From contig MU646419.1 of assembly GCA_026770585.1 (NCBI GenBank), positions 768,595-783,254 on the forward strand: a stretch of 14,660 nt of DNA. Direction: 5' to 3'. The position numbers and the translations under genes are program-made. The first letter of the stretch is position 1. Each line of letters opens with the position of its first letter. Source of the stretch: Baffinella frigidus. Taxonomy: Eukaryota; Cryptophyceae; Cryptomonadales; Baffinellaceae. Shown here in pieces: positions 1 through 6,382 of the stretch. The notes below the pieces were generated by a model. It ran no database searches, was not told the origin of the DNA, and saw only the letters and a program-made list of their open reading frames with translations.

Positions 1-798
1 TAATCAAGAATCGCTAGGTAGAAAGAAATCTTATTAACCGACATTTCGACCAGATTTCTGGTTGAAATTTCCTTCGAAGCCCACTGTTGACTGTTTGGAC
101 GGTAAGGAAACGGGGGAAGGGTAGTACCAGGCAACGCTGAGGGCAATCACAGAGTGAAAAAGGGGGACTTGCCTGCTCCGTGGTTTCCTCGCCGGCCTTA
201 CTCCTCGCCGGCCCTACTTACTATGAGGTACTTACTACACTCGTACTTACTACGTGTGTAGTAAGTACCGGGACAGAAAGGAAACCGGGGGAGGGGGGGG
301 GTTACCCGGGAACGCTGAGGGCAGTCTAAAGAGTGAAAAGAGGGGGCTTGCCTGCTCCGTGATTTCCCTTCGAGGGTCACCTCCAAGGGTTTATGACGTA
401 TGGTTTATGGGTCATGATTTATGGTTTATGGTTTATGGCTTATGGCTCAGGGTCCACACAGCGGGCTTCGAAGGGATAAAAATCCCGAAATCCCGGCCAC
501 CCTTCCGTTACCTTATCCGTAGGAACCCCCCTATGTCCCTACGGGTTGTCTACCGTAGGGTCCTAGGTCTCATCGCTTAGGGATTATTCGGAACCCCTTC
601 AAAAATCGCTGTGTGGGTACGGTTCTCGCCTGCTCCGTGATTTCCTCGCCGGCCTTACGTTTGTAATACCGGGACGGTACGAAAACAGGGGGAGGGTCGG
701 TACCAGGGAACGCTGAAGGCAGTCAGGGGATACTACCCCGTGTAGGATGACCGAAATGACTTTCCACAGCCACGTGCACAATAGGGAGAGGGGCTTGC
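1..798 (-). repeat. HisRS intron after exon 8, built of duplicated exon-8 3' ends
   Basis: No further coding exon is seen. The tract consists of degenerate repeats, each starting with the 3' part of exon 8 and running into intron sequence (donor, C-rich stretch, CAGCGTT-CCTGGTA, CCCCC-GTTTCC). Exon-derived pieces lie at 630-667 ([12 protein letters not shown]), 353-371 (EITEQ) and 173-201 (KAGEETTEQ). All end at AGCAG|GC, so the GC donor is copied each time. An inverted-repeat element (453-618) interrupts the array. A short ATGGTTT-type repeat lies at about 400-445, and further degenerate intron at 1-160. Confidence 0.75.
453..618. mobile_element. MITE-like element, family B, copy 1
   Basis: The ends are inverted: CCACACAGCGGGCTTCGAAG on the left, and a degenerate complement ending CGCTGTGTGGG on the right. 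The interior holds smaller complementary blocks (CCTTATCCGTAGGAACC, CTACCGTAGGG, CGCTTAGGGATTATT). The same element lies in the opposite orientation at 11737-11900 and 13131-13295. It has no coding capacity. It lies in the last visible HisRS intron. Confidence 0.75.
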
Positions 799-870
799 CT
801 GCTCCGTGATTTCCTCGCCAGCCTTGCGTTTGTACAGCTCCTCGTGCTCCAGCACTGGCGCGTCGTACTC
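799..870 (-). CDS. HisRS gene exon 8: class II motif 1 region
   Basis: The exon has 24 codons, phase 0/0: [18 protein letters not shown] then EEITEQ. The Pro of DAPVLE is the invariant motif 1 proline of class II synthetases, which shapes the dimer interface. RKAGEEIT is a HisRS hallmark; the next expected residues (YNF-DK-G) are not in the window. The acceptor is GTTCTCAG|GAG (871) and the donor GAGCAG|GCAAGC (798), a GC-AG type donor. A 5' partial copy lies upstream (1025-1066), and three 3' partial copies lie downstream. Confidence 0.88.
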
Positions 871-3062
871 CTGAGAACCGTCACCGTGTCAACTTTGGGT
901 GTCATAAGTCAACTATTTTGGATTCATCGTGTTAACTTTGTGTGTCACAAGTCAACTATTTTGGATTCATTGTGTCAACTTTGTGTGTCATAAGTCAACT
1001 ATTTTGGAGAAATCAGGTTACGAGTTTGTACAGCTCCTCGTGTTCCAGCACTGGCGCGTCGTACTCCTGAGTTAGGGTTCAGGGTTCAGGGTTTAGGTTT
1101 GAGGGGTTTCGCGCGAAGGTATCAGGTTATGAGCATTTTTTATTATTTGGGGTTGCGTGTTGAGTGTTGATGGCTTAGGGTTCGGACTTGGACGCCGAAT
1201 GACTTGGAATGCTGCAGGGTTGATTTTTTAGTGTGTATTATTTGTTGTGTTTTGTGTTTTGTGTATTGTGTTTTGTGTAAAGTGTATTGTGTATGGTGTA
1301 TTGTGTATGGTGCATGGTGTATGGTGCATTGTTTGGTATTGAGCGTTGAGGGTTTCAACCTGGAATGCGAAGCTCTTCGCGACGTCCGTGAAGTGCCCCA
1401 AGAGCCACTTGGCTTTCGTATTCAGTGTTCAGTGTTTCGTGTTTCGTGTTTCGTGTCTCATGTTTGGGGTTTACGTGTACGTTTCATTGGTGGTTTTTTT
1501 ATTTTTTATTTTTATTTTAGGGTTGAGGGGTTCAAGGTTGAGACCTGGAATGCGAAGCTCTTAGCGACGTCCTTGAAGTGCCCGAACAGCCAGTTGCGCA
1601 CCCGCATATCCTCCGGGTAGAAGTCCCGTGTCCCTGCAGGGTGTGGGGGTTGGGGTTAGGGTTTCAGGACGTCAAAGCGCTCGCACACCTCGACACCTCA
1701 CGCCATGCCGCATCACTACCCTCCAAGTAGAAGTGCCGTGTCCCTGCCAGTAGAGCCATTCTGGTAGGACTTGGACAACTCGAACTTCGAACTTTCAAGA
1801 TGCGAACTTCTAGATGGACCGTAATTGTTAGTAAACACCATGATTTGTACTGCAAAATTTGAATTTAAAACACTTCATGTCCAAAAGGGTCCATCTAGAA
1901 GTTCGCATCTTCGTAACTTCCAAGTTCGATTTGGCCAAGTCCTACCAGAATGGCTCTGTGTCAGTAGAGCGGTTTTCAAACTCAGCATCGTCAAAAATTT
2001 GAAAGTGGCAAAAGCGTCCCGGTTTGAAACGGGTCTCATCTGGATGACACCAAGCCGCGCGAAATCACGTCTGATGGTGGGCGAGATGACGCCAATCAAC
2101 ACGAAATCACGTCTTTTGGTTGGCAAGTGACGCGAAGTCACGTCGGTTGGTAGGATATGGCGTCACGTGACGCGAAATCACGTCTGTTCATGGGTGATGA
2201 CGTCACGCGACGAAAAATCACGACAGTTGGTGGGATGACGCCACATGATGACGCCAAGAGACGCGAAATCACGATGGTTGGTGGGCGAGACCCGTGCACG
2301 GTTCGGTGCTGATGGCCTTGGCCGCGCCCTTCTTCTCGTCCCCCTTGCCACCCTGCTTCGTTCGCAGATTTAAAACGTTGTAAGTTTTATGACGTACAAT
2401 ATAACGTGTACAAGGTTATATAAGGTCTTCTCCTCCTTGCCGCACCGCTTCGTGATTCGAATCACCTTTTTGCTATCTTAGGGTGGTTTTTGTGCCATGG
2501 TAACGCTATGTCGAGGCGAAGATAGCAACTTCCACCCGTAAGATAGTACAAAACGGCCCTGACGCGCCCTTATTCTCCTCCTTGCCGCCCGTGCTTCGTG
2601 AGAAGACCACTTTACAACCTTATCCCGTAAGTGGCGCGTAGGCGCATACGCCCTACCGTAGGGCCTTAGGAGCTGCCTAGGACCTCAGGGGGTCTATTTA
2701 GACCCCCTCGCCACTGAAGGGATATACATTGCTATAACGAGGTATACCTTATACATCGCTTTAAAGTATGGTGTTATAATCTGGTCTCCAACAAGTTTTC
2801 AAGCGCACTGATCTACACCATCTTCGCACCACGATTCCAGCATGCAATTCACGCGTAGCGAAACCCCCCCTCTCCCTCCCTCTTTCTCCCTCCCTATCTC
2901 ACTCTTCCTAATCTCACGCTCGCGCTTCTCTCAAGATTTCGAGTATGTAATTCACGCGTAGCAGAACCCCCCCCGTCCTTCCCTCTTTCTCTTTCCCCAT
3001 CTCACTCTTCCTGTCTCACTCTCGCAAGTCTCTCTTCGAGATTTTCTGAGAGAGAGAAAGAA

Positions 3063-3121
<59 letters not shown>

Positions 3122-5392
3122 GAAAGAGAGAGAGAGAGAGAGACCTTTAGCTCTGTCGCAGTCTGATTCGGGCTCACCAATTTGGCGAACCCGGGCTCTT
3201 TCTCACGCCAAAGTTGACGAATTTGTACCACATACCCAGGCTGTCAACTTGAGAATGGTCTGTGAACCCGAGAGAGACAGAGCTAGTAGGGTGGAACGCG
3301 GGTGGCCATGTTGGCTTCGATTCGTACTAAACGCTTATTCCTCCTGCGGGAAGTACCCACACAGAGAGAGCGAGATAGAGAGAGAGCGCGCGAGCAAGAG
3401 AGAGAGAGAGAGCGAGAGAGCGAGAGAGAGAGAGAGCGAGAGAGCGAGAGAGCAAGGGAGGGGGAGAGAGAGAGAGCAAGGGAGACAGAGAGAAAGAGAG
3501 AGAGATAGAGAGACATAGAGAGAGTGAGGACCTTCTTGTCGCCCTTGGCCTCCTTCTTCGCCTCCTTCTCAGCCTTCTTCGCCTCCGCCGTCCCCGCGCC
3601 ACCTGCTCGCATCAGGTTATGAGTCTCCGTGCTCATAACCTGAAACGACGCTTCCGCACTGGCGTGTGAGGTGAGACTCCTATGAGTCCCTGACTTCTTC
3701 GCCTCGGCCGTCCCCGCGCCACCTCTTCGCGTCAGGTTATGAGCCCCAGGTCCGCGTCTCACCGTAGGAATGCAGGTTGGCCATGTTGGTATCAACACAC
3801 GTCTCTGGTTTCTCGCCCATGTTCGTATCAACAAACGTGGCTGGCTGGTATCAATAAATGTCTCATGTTGGTGTCAACAAAAATGATCTGGGTTTTGACC
3901 CGCGGGCATCTTGGCCGTGAGGTCTTTCAGAGCCGCCACCGCCCCGTCCAACGCTCTAGAACGTTCCAGAATGTTCTAGAACGCTATCCGCGGTTAATGG
4001 GGGCACTAGAACCGCGTGACCACCTCGTGGCGAGTCAACCCGAGTGAGGCAGAGCTAGATGGTGCTATCAAAAAACGTGTCCGGAGTCGCACCCGCGGGC
4101 ATCTTGCCCTTGAGGTCTTTCAGAGCCGTGGGACATCGAGACATCACGACGCGAGCCTTGCTCGAGCAGAGTCATACCTCAACCCTCCAAAGAGGATCAA
4201 ATCGAGGCTGTAGCTTCGGCCATTTCAAGGGCCACAGCGAGGGGTATCAACAAACGTGTCTGGGTTCGCACCCGCGGGCATCTTCCCCTTGAGGTCTTTC
4301 AGAGCCGCTAACGCCCCGTCCACCTGTACCAGAAACACGCCAAAAATCAGAAACCACTTCGTCTAAATTCAGGATGTAGGGGCCAGAGTTCAGGGTGCAG
4401 GGTTCAGGGTTCAGGTTTCGGGGTTCAGGGTTCAGGGTTCAGGGTTTAGTGTTTGGGTTTCGGGTTAGGGTTGTCCACCTCCTCCGGGGAGTAGGTGCCC
4501 GGCGCGGCCTTGTTCCCCTCCTTCAGCATACGCACCTGCCCACCAAAAATCGTACATCACTTTCTTGCATGAAGAACATCACTGCATGCGCACCTGCCCG
4601 CCATATGATACATCACTTCATTTTTTATACGTATACGCCAACTGTCCGTATCGTATATCACGTCATGCGGTAGACGCCTACTGTCCCCGCCCGCCGTATC
4701 ATCTACCACTTCTCCAGCCCCAGCCCGCAGTTTTCGGAACTCCGACCCACATCTCACGAGCTCATGCTGTACCAGCCATCGCACGGTCAACAGTGTGTAT
4801 GAGTCGACGTTGGGCGAGACAACAACGTGAGATAACCCCCGTGATCAACAGGGTACATGCGCCGACGCTCGGCGTTGCAAAAACGTGAGAGCACCCGCGT
4901 GAGGCAGAGCTTTGAGGATGTGGTTCTAAACCTTCGGTTTAGAATAGTGAATAGACCTCCTAGATCTGGCTCGGTCTATTTGGAGCCCCCAATTTGGTGA
5001 GCCCAGGCTCGTTTCCGCTCCAAAGCCGACGGATTTGTACCACACACCCAGCATGTCAACTTGAGACAAGTCGGCCAACCCGAGTGAGGCAGAGCGTTGA
5101 CAATGATGGTTCCAAAACGTCCTTCGACTTTTGCAATAGCGAAGACGTCAAGTTTTGGAATAGTGAAGAGAGACCTTGTCTCGTCAAATTGACGAGAACG
5201 GAAGTCAAGCCTTTGGAAGTCTAGAGTTTGGAATAGTGAAGCGACCTTGTCGCCCTGCGCTTTGATCTCAGCCTCGAGCGCCGAGTTGTCGGCAGGGGCT
5301 GCCTGGTGTAAGGTTTTGAGGTTTAGGGTTTAGGGTTTAGGGTTCATGGTTTGGGGTTGAGGGTGTAGGGTGTAGGGTTTGGAGTTTGGGGT

Positions 5393-5452
<60 letters not shown>

Positions 5453-6382
5453 GGTTGAGGGTTGAGGGTTGAGGGTTTGGTGATTCGGTCTCCCTCCCCA
5501 CACCCAGATGCGGCCCATGGGGGAGATGGCTCCGTTGCATGAGCGAAGCACGACAGGGGGAAGGGAAGGGGCAGGACAGGGCAGGGATAGACGTGAGGGC
5601 ACACGCCCGGCCGCGATCGGCAGGGTCTGGGTAAAACACAACGCCACCAAGCCGGGGTCACACGCCGCCTCACACGACGCTGCGCCCAGGCTCTGTATCC
5701 GTTCTCATCAGCTTTGTCAGGCACCCATGCCGGACGCGTGGCGCGTGGCGGGCATGGCCGACCTGGGCAGCGGGCGCGGCAGGTGCGGCAGCAGCCTTCT
5801 GCGGCGACGGTGCAGTTTTCTTGTCCTCCTTCTTCTCCTCCTTCTTTCCACCCTCCTTCTTTCCACCCTCCTTCTTACCCTGCTTGTCGCCACCCTCCTT
5901 CTTCTCTCCGCCCTCCTTCTTGGGCGCAGCGACGGCCTTAGGGGCGGGCGCGAGCACAGCAGCGATGGCAGCCATCGGATCGGCGGGCATGCTCGCGAGC
6001 ACAGCGTTCACCGCGTCCTGCACGCGCGACTGCACCTGGTGCTTCTCGAGGTACTCCTCCGCACTCTTCATCCTCTCCTCCGGTGACTTCTGAGCAGCCG
6101 CCGTCGAGGAAAACGAGGCCACCTGCCAGAGTCACATCCTGCCGTGTCAAGATGTCATGCTCGCCACCCTGCGTCGAAGCGGCGGGCGGAATTGGGGCGG
6201 GTGTGTGCTTGGGCAGTCGGAAAGCAGATGCCCACCTTGGAGACCTCCAGCGAGTCGGACTTGTGCGACCAGACGACTTCCTCCGGGGCGCCAGTGTGCG
6301 CGCCGGCGATGAACGTGGGGTTGCGGGAGATGGTCAGATACTCCCCCTTGAACTCCCAGGCGCCCCCAGAGACGTGGGACAT
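799..6382 (-). CDS. Histidyl-tRNA synthetase with N-terminal R2D2-like and WHEP-like domains (partial, 8 exons; 3' end off the left edge)
   Basis: The product charges tRNA-His with histidine (class II aminoacyl-tRNA synthetase). My model joins 6382-6236, 6122-5763, 4535-4479, 4323-4272, 3602-3532, 2352-2292, 1633-1545 and 870-799. Every junction keeps frame (phases 0,0,0,1,0,1,0) and no exon contains a stop. Domain order over about 303 residues: unrecognised 1-49; R2D2/RIIa-like about 60-107; Lys/Ala-rich about 108-169; WHEP-like about 170-205; Lys-rich about 207-240; catalytic start from about 250. The catalytic part reads like bacterial/organellar-type HisRS ([10 protein letters not shown], then DAPVLE, then RKAGEEIT). 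Motifs 2 and 3 and the anticodon domain lie outside the window. Assigning the first two exons to the same gene rests on strand, order and phase; a separate upstream gene is possible. Confidence 0.82.
886..1008. repeat. 43-bp tandem repeat, about 2.9 units
   Basis: Units start at 886, 929 and 972. Each reads GTGTCAACTTTG-TGTCATAAGTCAACTATTTTGG-TTCAT with few differences. AGTCAACT and GTGTCAACTT occur within every unit. It lies in the HisRS intron between exons 7 and 8, between the full exon 8 and its 5' copy. Confidence 0.9.
1025..1066 (-). repeat. 5' partial copy of HisRS exon 8
   Basis: It is nearly identical to the first 42 bp of exon 8 ([14 protein letters not shown]) and is preceded by its own acceptor, CCTAACTCAG|GAG. 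After the Lys codon the sequence leaves homology and runs into intron, with no donor. It therefore cannot be used as an exon but is a competing 3' splice site 196 bp upstream of the real one. Confidence 0.88.
1074..1475. repeat. Telomere-like and GT-rich degenerate repeats with a 3' copy of HisRS exon 7
   Basis: The intron between exons 7 and 8 holds a short telomere-like tract (1074-1105, GGGTTCAGGGTTTAGG) and GT-rich minisatellites (1228-1340, TGTATTGTGTATGGTG-type; 1420-1470, GTTTCGT-type). The exon-derived piece at 1360-1410 reads [17 protein letters not shown] on the minus strand and ends with a donor, CCAG|GTTGAA, but lacks the exon's 5' half and acceptor. In the sense of the gene these tracts are CA/CCCTAA-rich. 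Confidence 0.75.
1545..1633 (-). CDS. HisRS gene exon 7: start of the class II catalytic domain
   Basis: The exon has 89 bp, phase 1 in and phase 0 out. It encodes [20 protein letters not shown] then DVAKSFAFQ, preceded by a split Gly. GTRDF-x-PEDMR-x-RNWLF is the start of the HisRS catalytic fold in bacterial and plant-organellar-type enzymes. The acceptor is CCCTGCAG|GG (1634) and the donor TTCCAG|GTCTCA (1544). The exon is bracketed by a 5' partial copy (1710-1743) and a 3' partial copy (1360-1410). Confidence 0.88.
1710..1743 (-). repeat. 5' partial copy of HisRS exon 7
   Basis: It begins with an intact acceptor (CTGGCAG|GG) and reads TRHFYLEG, close to TRDFYPED of exon 7, then diverges. 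It lies about 110 bp upstream of the full exon and directly beside the left arm of a large hairpin. Confidence 0.75.
1752..1957. repeat. Large hairpin: about 70-bp inverted arms
   Basis: The left arm (1752-1820, starting AGAGCCATTCTGGTAGGACT) is the near-complement of the right arm (1888-1957, ending AGTCCTACCAGAATGGCTCT), with a loop of about 67 bp. Arms differ by a few substitutions and small gaps. It lies in the HisRS intron between exons 6 and 7. No protein is encoded. It may be a foldback element and would form a long double-stranded stem in the pre-mRNA. Confidence 0.9.
2043..2290. repeat. Degenerate minisatellite, about 40-bp units
   Basis: There are about six imperfect units of the form GATGACGCCA-ACGCGAAATCACGTC-GTTGGTGGGCGA, ending one base upstream (plus-strand sense) of HisRS exon 6. 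ACGTCACGCGACG and CGTCACGTGACG make short internal palindromes. It forms the first part of the intron after exon 6. Confidence 0.85.
2292..2352 (-). CDS. HisRS gene exon 6: linker leading into the catalytic domain
   Basis: The exon has 61 bp, phase 0 in and phase 1 out: [20 protein letters not shown] plus the first base of a Gly codon. The acceptor is GAAGCAG|GGTGGC (2353) and the donor CACGG|GTCTCG (2291). The STEP...GTRDF junction with exon 7 matches the usual position of the linker just before the catalytic core. Two copies of the 5' part lie upstream (2563-2601 and 2425-2454). Confidence 0.66.
2353..3147 (-). repeat. HisRS intron 5-6, left part: exon-6 5' copies, small hairpins and a 103-bp duplication
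   Basis: Copies of the exon 6 start (ACGAAGC...GGCAAGGAGGAGAA on the minus strand) lie at 2563-2601 and 2425-2454. A MITE-like element lies between them (2467-2553). A perfect 7-bp stem (GGGGGTC/GACCCCC) spans 2688-2707. A tandem duplication of about 103 bp occupies about 2840-3045; each unit contains AATTCACGCGTAGC, a run of C and a CT-rich stretch. GA-rich microsatellite follows at 3046-3144. No coding sequence is seen. Confidence 0.75.
2467..2553. mobile_element. MITE-like element, family C, copy 1
   Basis: This short element of about 87 bp begins TTTTTGCTATCTTAGGGTGG and ends with its approximate complement (CCACCCGTAAGATAGTACAAAA-type end), with an inner GCCATGGTA...ATGTCGAGGCGAAGATAGCA. 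Related copies lie at 8325-8415 and, inverted, at 9413-9495. Confidence 0.72.
3148..3285. mobile_element. MITE-like element, family A, copy 1 (complete, 138 bp)
   Basis: The termini are inverted: TAGCTCTGTCGCAGTC at the left and GAGAGACAGAGCTA at the right. The core is CACCAATTTGGCGAACC...CAAAGTTGACGAATTTGTACCACA...CTGTCAACTTGAGAA, itself partly self-complementary (AAAGTTGAC / GTCAACTT). The outermost TA fits a TA target duplication, as in Tc1/mariner-type MITEs. Similar copies lie at 4961-5095, 7541-7805 and 9536-9672, with several fragments elsewhere. Confidence 0.8.
3361..3527. repeat. GA-rich microsatellite (CT-rich in HisRS sense)
   Basis: A (GA)n tract with AGCG, AGGG and ACAG interruptions ends four bases before the donor of HisRS exon 5, so it forms the beginning of intron 5-6 on the minus strand. 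Long Arg/Glu or Ser/Leu reading frames through it are composition artefacts. Confidence 0.93.
3532..3602 (-). CDS. HisRS gene exon 5: Lys/Ala-rich linker
   Basis: The exon has 71 bp, phase 1 in and phase 0 out: [20 protein letters not shown] then DKK. The acceptor is GCGAGCAG|GTGGC (3603) and the donor AAG|GTCCTC (3531). It is a charged helical linker such as eukaryotic synthetases use to tether N-terminal appended domains and to bind RNA non-specifically. A truncated copy of its first half lies upstream at 3693-3722. Confidence 0.66.
3603..3775 (-). repeat. 5' partial copy of HisRS exon 5 with duplicated acceptor region
   Basis: The minus-strand block CTCATAACCTGA-GCGA--AG|GTGGCGCGGGGACG occurs twice: before the full exon 5, and at 3693-3722 plus its upstream flank. 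The second copy reads [11 protein letters not shown], then stops matching. Both have an AG acceptor. Confidence 0.82.
3780..4271 (-). repeat. Array of 3' copies of HisRS exon 4 plus intron start
   Basis: The unit begins with the end of exon 4 (ALKDL-x-x-KMPAG), then donor G|GTGCGA, then ACACGTTTGTTGATACC. Exon-derived copies lie at 4093-4128 ([13 protein letters not shown]) and 3900-3950 ([18 protein letters not shown], nearly full-length but without a clean AG acceptor). The intronic tail alone continues as short repeats at 3780-3890. Also here: GTTCTAGAAC motifs and one ATCCGCGGTTAATGGGGGCAC block (3950-4015) shared with the foldback at 12153-12365, and a family A MITE 3' end (4033-4056). 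Confidence 0.82.
4272..4323 (-). CDS. HisRS gene exon 4: second helix of the WHEP-like domain
   Basis: The exon has 52 bp, phase 0 in and phase 1 out, encoding [17 protein letters not shown] plus the first base of a Gly codon. The acceptor is GGTACAG|GTGGAC (4324) and the donor GCGG|GTGCGA (4271). The alternating A/L/K pattern fits the second amphipathic WHEP helix (D-x-A-x-x-x-L-x-x-LK). Two further copies lie downstream in the following intron, at 4093-4128 and 3900-3950; this one is preferred because it has both splice sites and the best acceptor. Confidence 0.72.
4385..4470. repeat. Telomere-like tract in the intron between HisRS exons 3 and 4
   Basis: GGGTTCAGGGTTTAG-type repeats on the plus strand read as CCCTAAACCCTGAA in the sense of HisRS. 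The tract runs almost up to the donor of exon 3 and fills most of that 155-bp intron. Confidence 0.9.
4479..4535 (-). CDS. HisRS gene exon 3: first helix of a WHEP-like domain
   Basis: The exon has 19 codons, phase 0/0: [19 protein letters not shown]. Together with exon 4 it resembles the WHEP helix-turn-helix of HisRS, GlyRS, TrpRS and EPRS (Q-x-VR-x-LK ... EEVD-x-A-x-x-x-L-x-x-LK), which contributes general RNA binding or protein contacts. The turn is longer than usual (about 12 residues with a Gly/Pro). The acceptor is GGGCAG|GTGCG and the donor GAG|GTGGAC. The eight bases around the donor (AGGTGGAC) recur exactly at the acceptor of exon 4. Confidence 0.7.
4541..4720 (-). repeat. Tandem copies of the exon-3 acceptor region
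   Basis: Upstream of HisRS exon 3, about four degenerate units follow the pattern GAAGTGATGTA-CATATGGCGGGCAG|GTGCGCATGC (minus strand). The unit nearest the exon (4584-4593 and flank) keeps AG|GTGCGCATGC, matching the first ten exon bases with one change. More distant units carry ...GACAG... followed by a CGTATACG/CGTCTACC variant. They are candidate decoy 3' splice sites. Confidence 0.7.
4806..5260. repeat. Mixed repeats and small hairpins in the intron between HisRS exons 2 and 3
   Basis: Two copies of CGACG-T-GGCG--GCAA-AACGTGAGA--ACCC-CGTGA span 4806-4903. A perfect 9-bp stem (TTCTAAACC/GGTTTAGAA) lies at 4924-4944. A longer imperfect hairpin (TTCCAAAACGTCCTTCG with its complement) spans about 5109-5161. 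The motif GTTT-GAATAGTGAA-GACC occurs three times (about 4937, 5153, 5226). No coding signal is seen. Confidence 0.7.
4961..5095. mobile_element. MITE-like element, family A, copy 2
   Basis: It starts TAGATCTGGCTCGGTCTATT and ends CGAGTGAGGCAGAGC. The core is CCAATTTGGTGAGCCCAGGCTCG...TTGACGG-type block...CATGTCAACTTGAGA. Collinear with the copy at 3148-3285 over its full length (135 bp), with diverged tips. Confidence 0.78.
5308..5480. repeat. Telomere-like tract GGTTTAG/GGTTGAG
   Basis: TTTAGGG units pass into a near-perfect run of GGTTGAG heptamers. In HisRS sense it reads CCCTAAA then CTCAACC. The sharp switch from one heptamer variant to another suggests local replication slippage and not a telomere end. 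It sits about 290 bp inside the intron after exon 2. Confidence 0.93.
5763..6122 (-). CDS. HisRS gene exon 2: R2D2/RIIa-like docking domain plus Lys/Ala-rich linker
   Basis: The exon has 120 codons, phase 0 at both ends, between acceptor CTGGCAG| (6123) and donor CCCAG|GTCGGC (5762). The first 58 residues contain [20 protein letters not shown] followed by a P-x-DP turn and a second helix. This is the pattern of the R2D2 (PKA RIIa / Dpy-30-like) four-helix-bundle dimerisation module, which in other proteins docks onto AKAP-type amphipathic helices, often in cilia. It is followed by KKEGG/KKE repeats (about 45 residues) and an Ala/Pro-rich tail. The first codon is GTG, so this is an internal exon and not a start; the Met in [10 protein letters not shown] is an alternative internal start. 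The next exon joins directly to a WHEP-like helix. Confidence 0.72.
6236..6382 (-). CDS. HisRS gene exon 1: putative start exon, N-terminal segment of unknown family
   Basis: The exon encodes 49 residues from an ATG at 6382-6380 ([19 protein letters not shown] at the start, ending in LEVSK). It ends AAG|GTGGGC, a good donor, in phase 0. The following 113-bp intron ends CTGGCAG at 6123, the shortest intron in either gene. The segment is codon-biased (GC-rich third positions) and mixed in composition, like real coding sequence, but I do not recognise the family. The start choice is tentative: the frame stays open a little further upstream without another ATG, and an upstream non-coding exon cannot be excluded. 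Confidence 0.6.

Noticed and set aside
886-1012. CRISPR array
   Set aside because: Units are contiguous with no unique spacers; a tandem repeat in a eukaryotic intron.
3249-3834. Arg/Glu-rich (plus) and Ser/Leu-rich (minus) open frames
   Set aside because: Produced by the GA/CT tract. Only the Lys-rich 71 bp at 3532-3602 and its partial copy have exon features.
5330-5724. Three overlapping minus-strand frames rich in Asn-Pro-Gln-Pro-Ser-Thr-Leu
   Set aside because: Heptamer repeats (7 bp, not a multiple of 3) keep all three frames open; no coding signal.
5508-6093. Plus-strand open frames opposite HisRS exon 2
   Set aside because: Antisense shadows of the Lys/Ala-rich exon; Leu/Ser-rich with no recognisable domain.
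5670-6122. Independent small gene starting at 6122 with a Met
   Set aside because: The codon at 6122 is GTG directly after an AG acceptor, and the frame after 5763 loses coding character; better explained as an internal exon.
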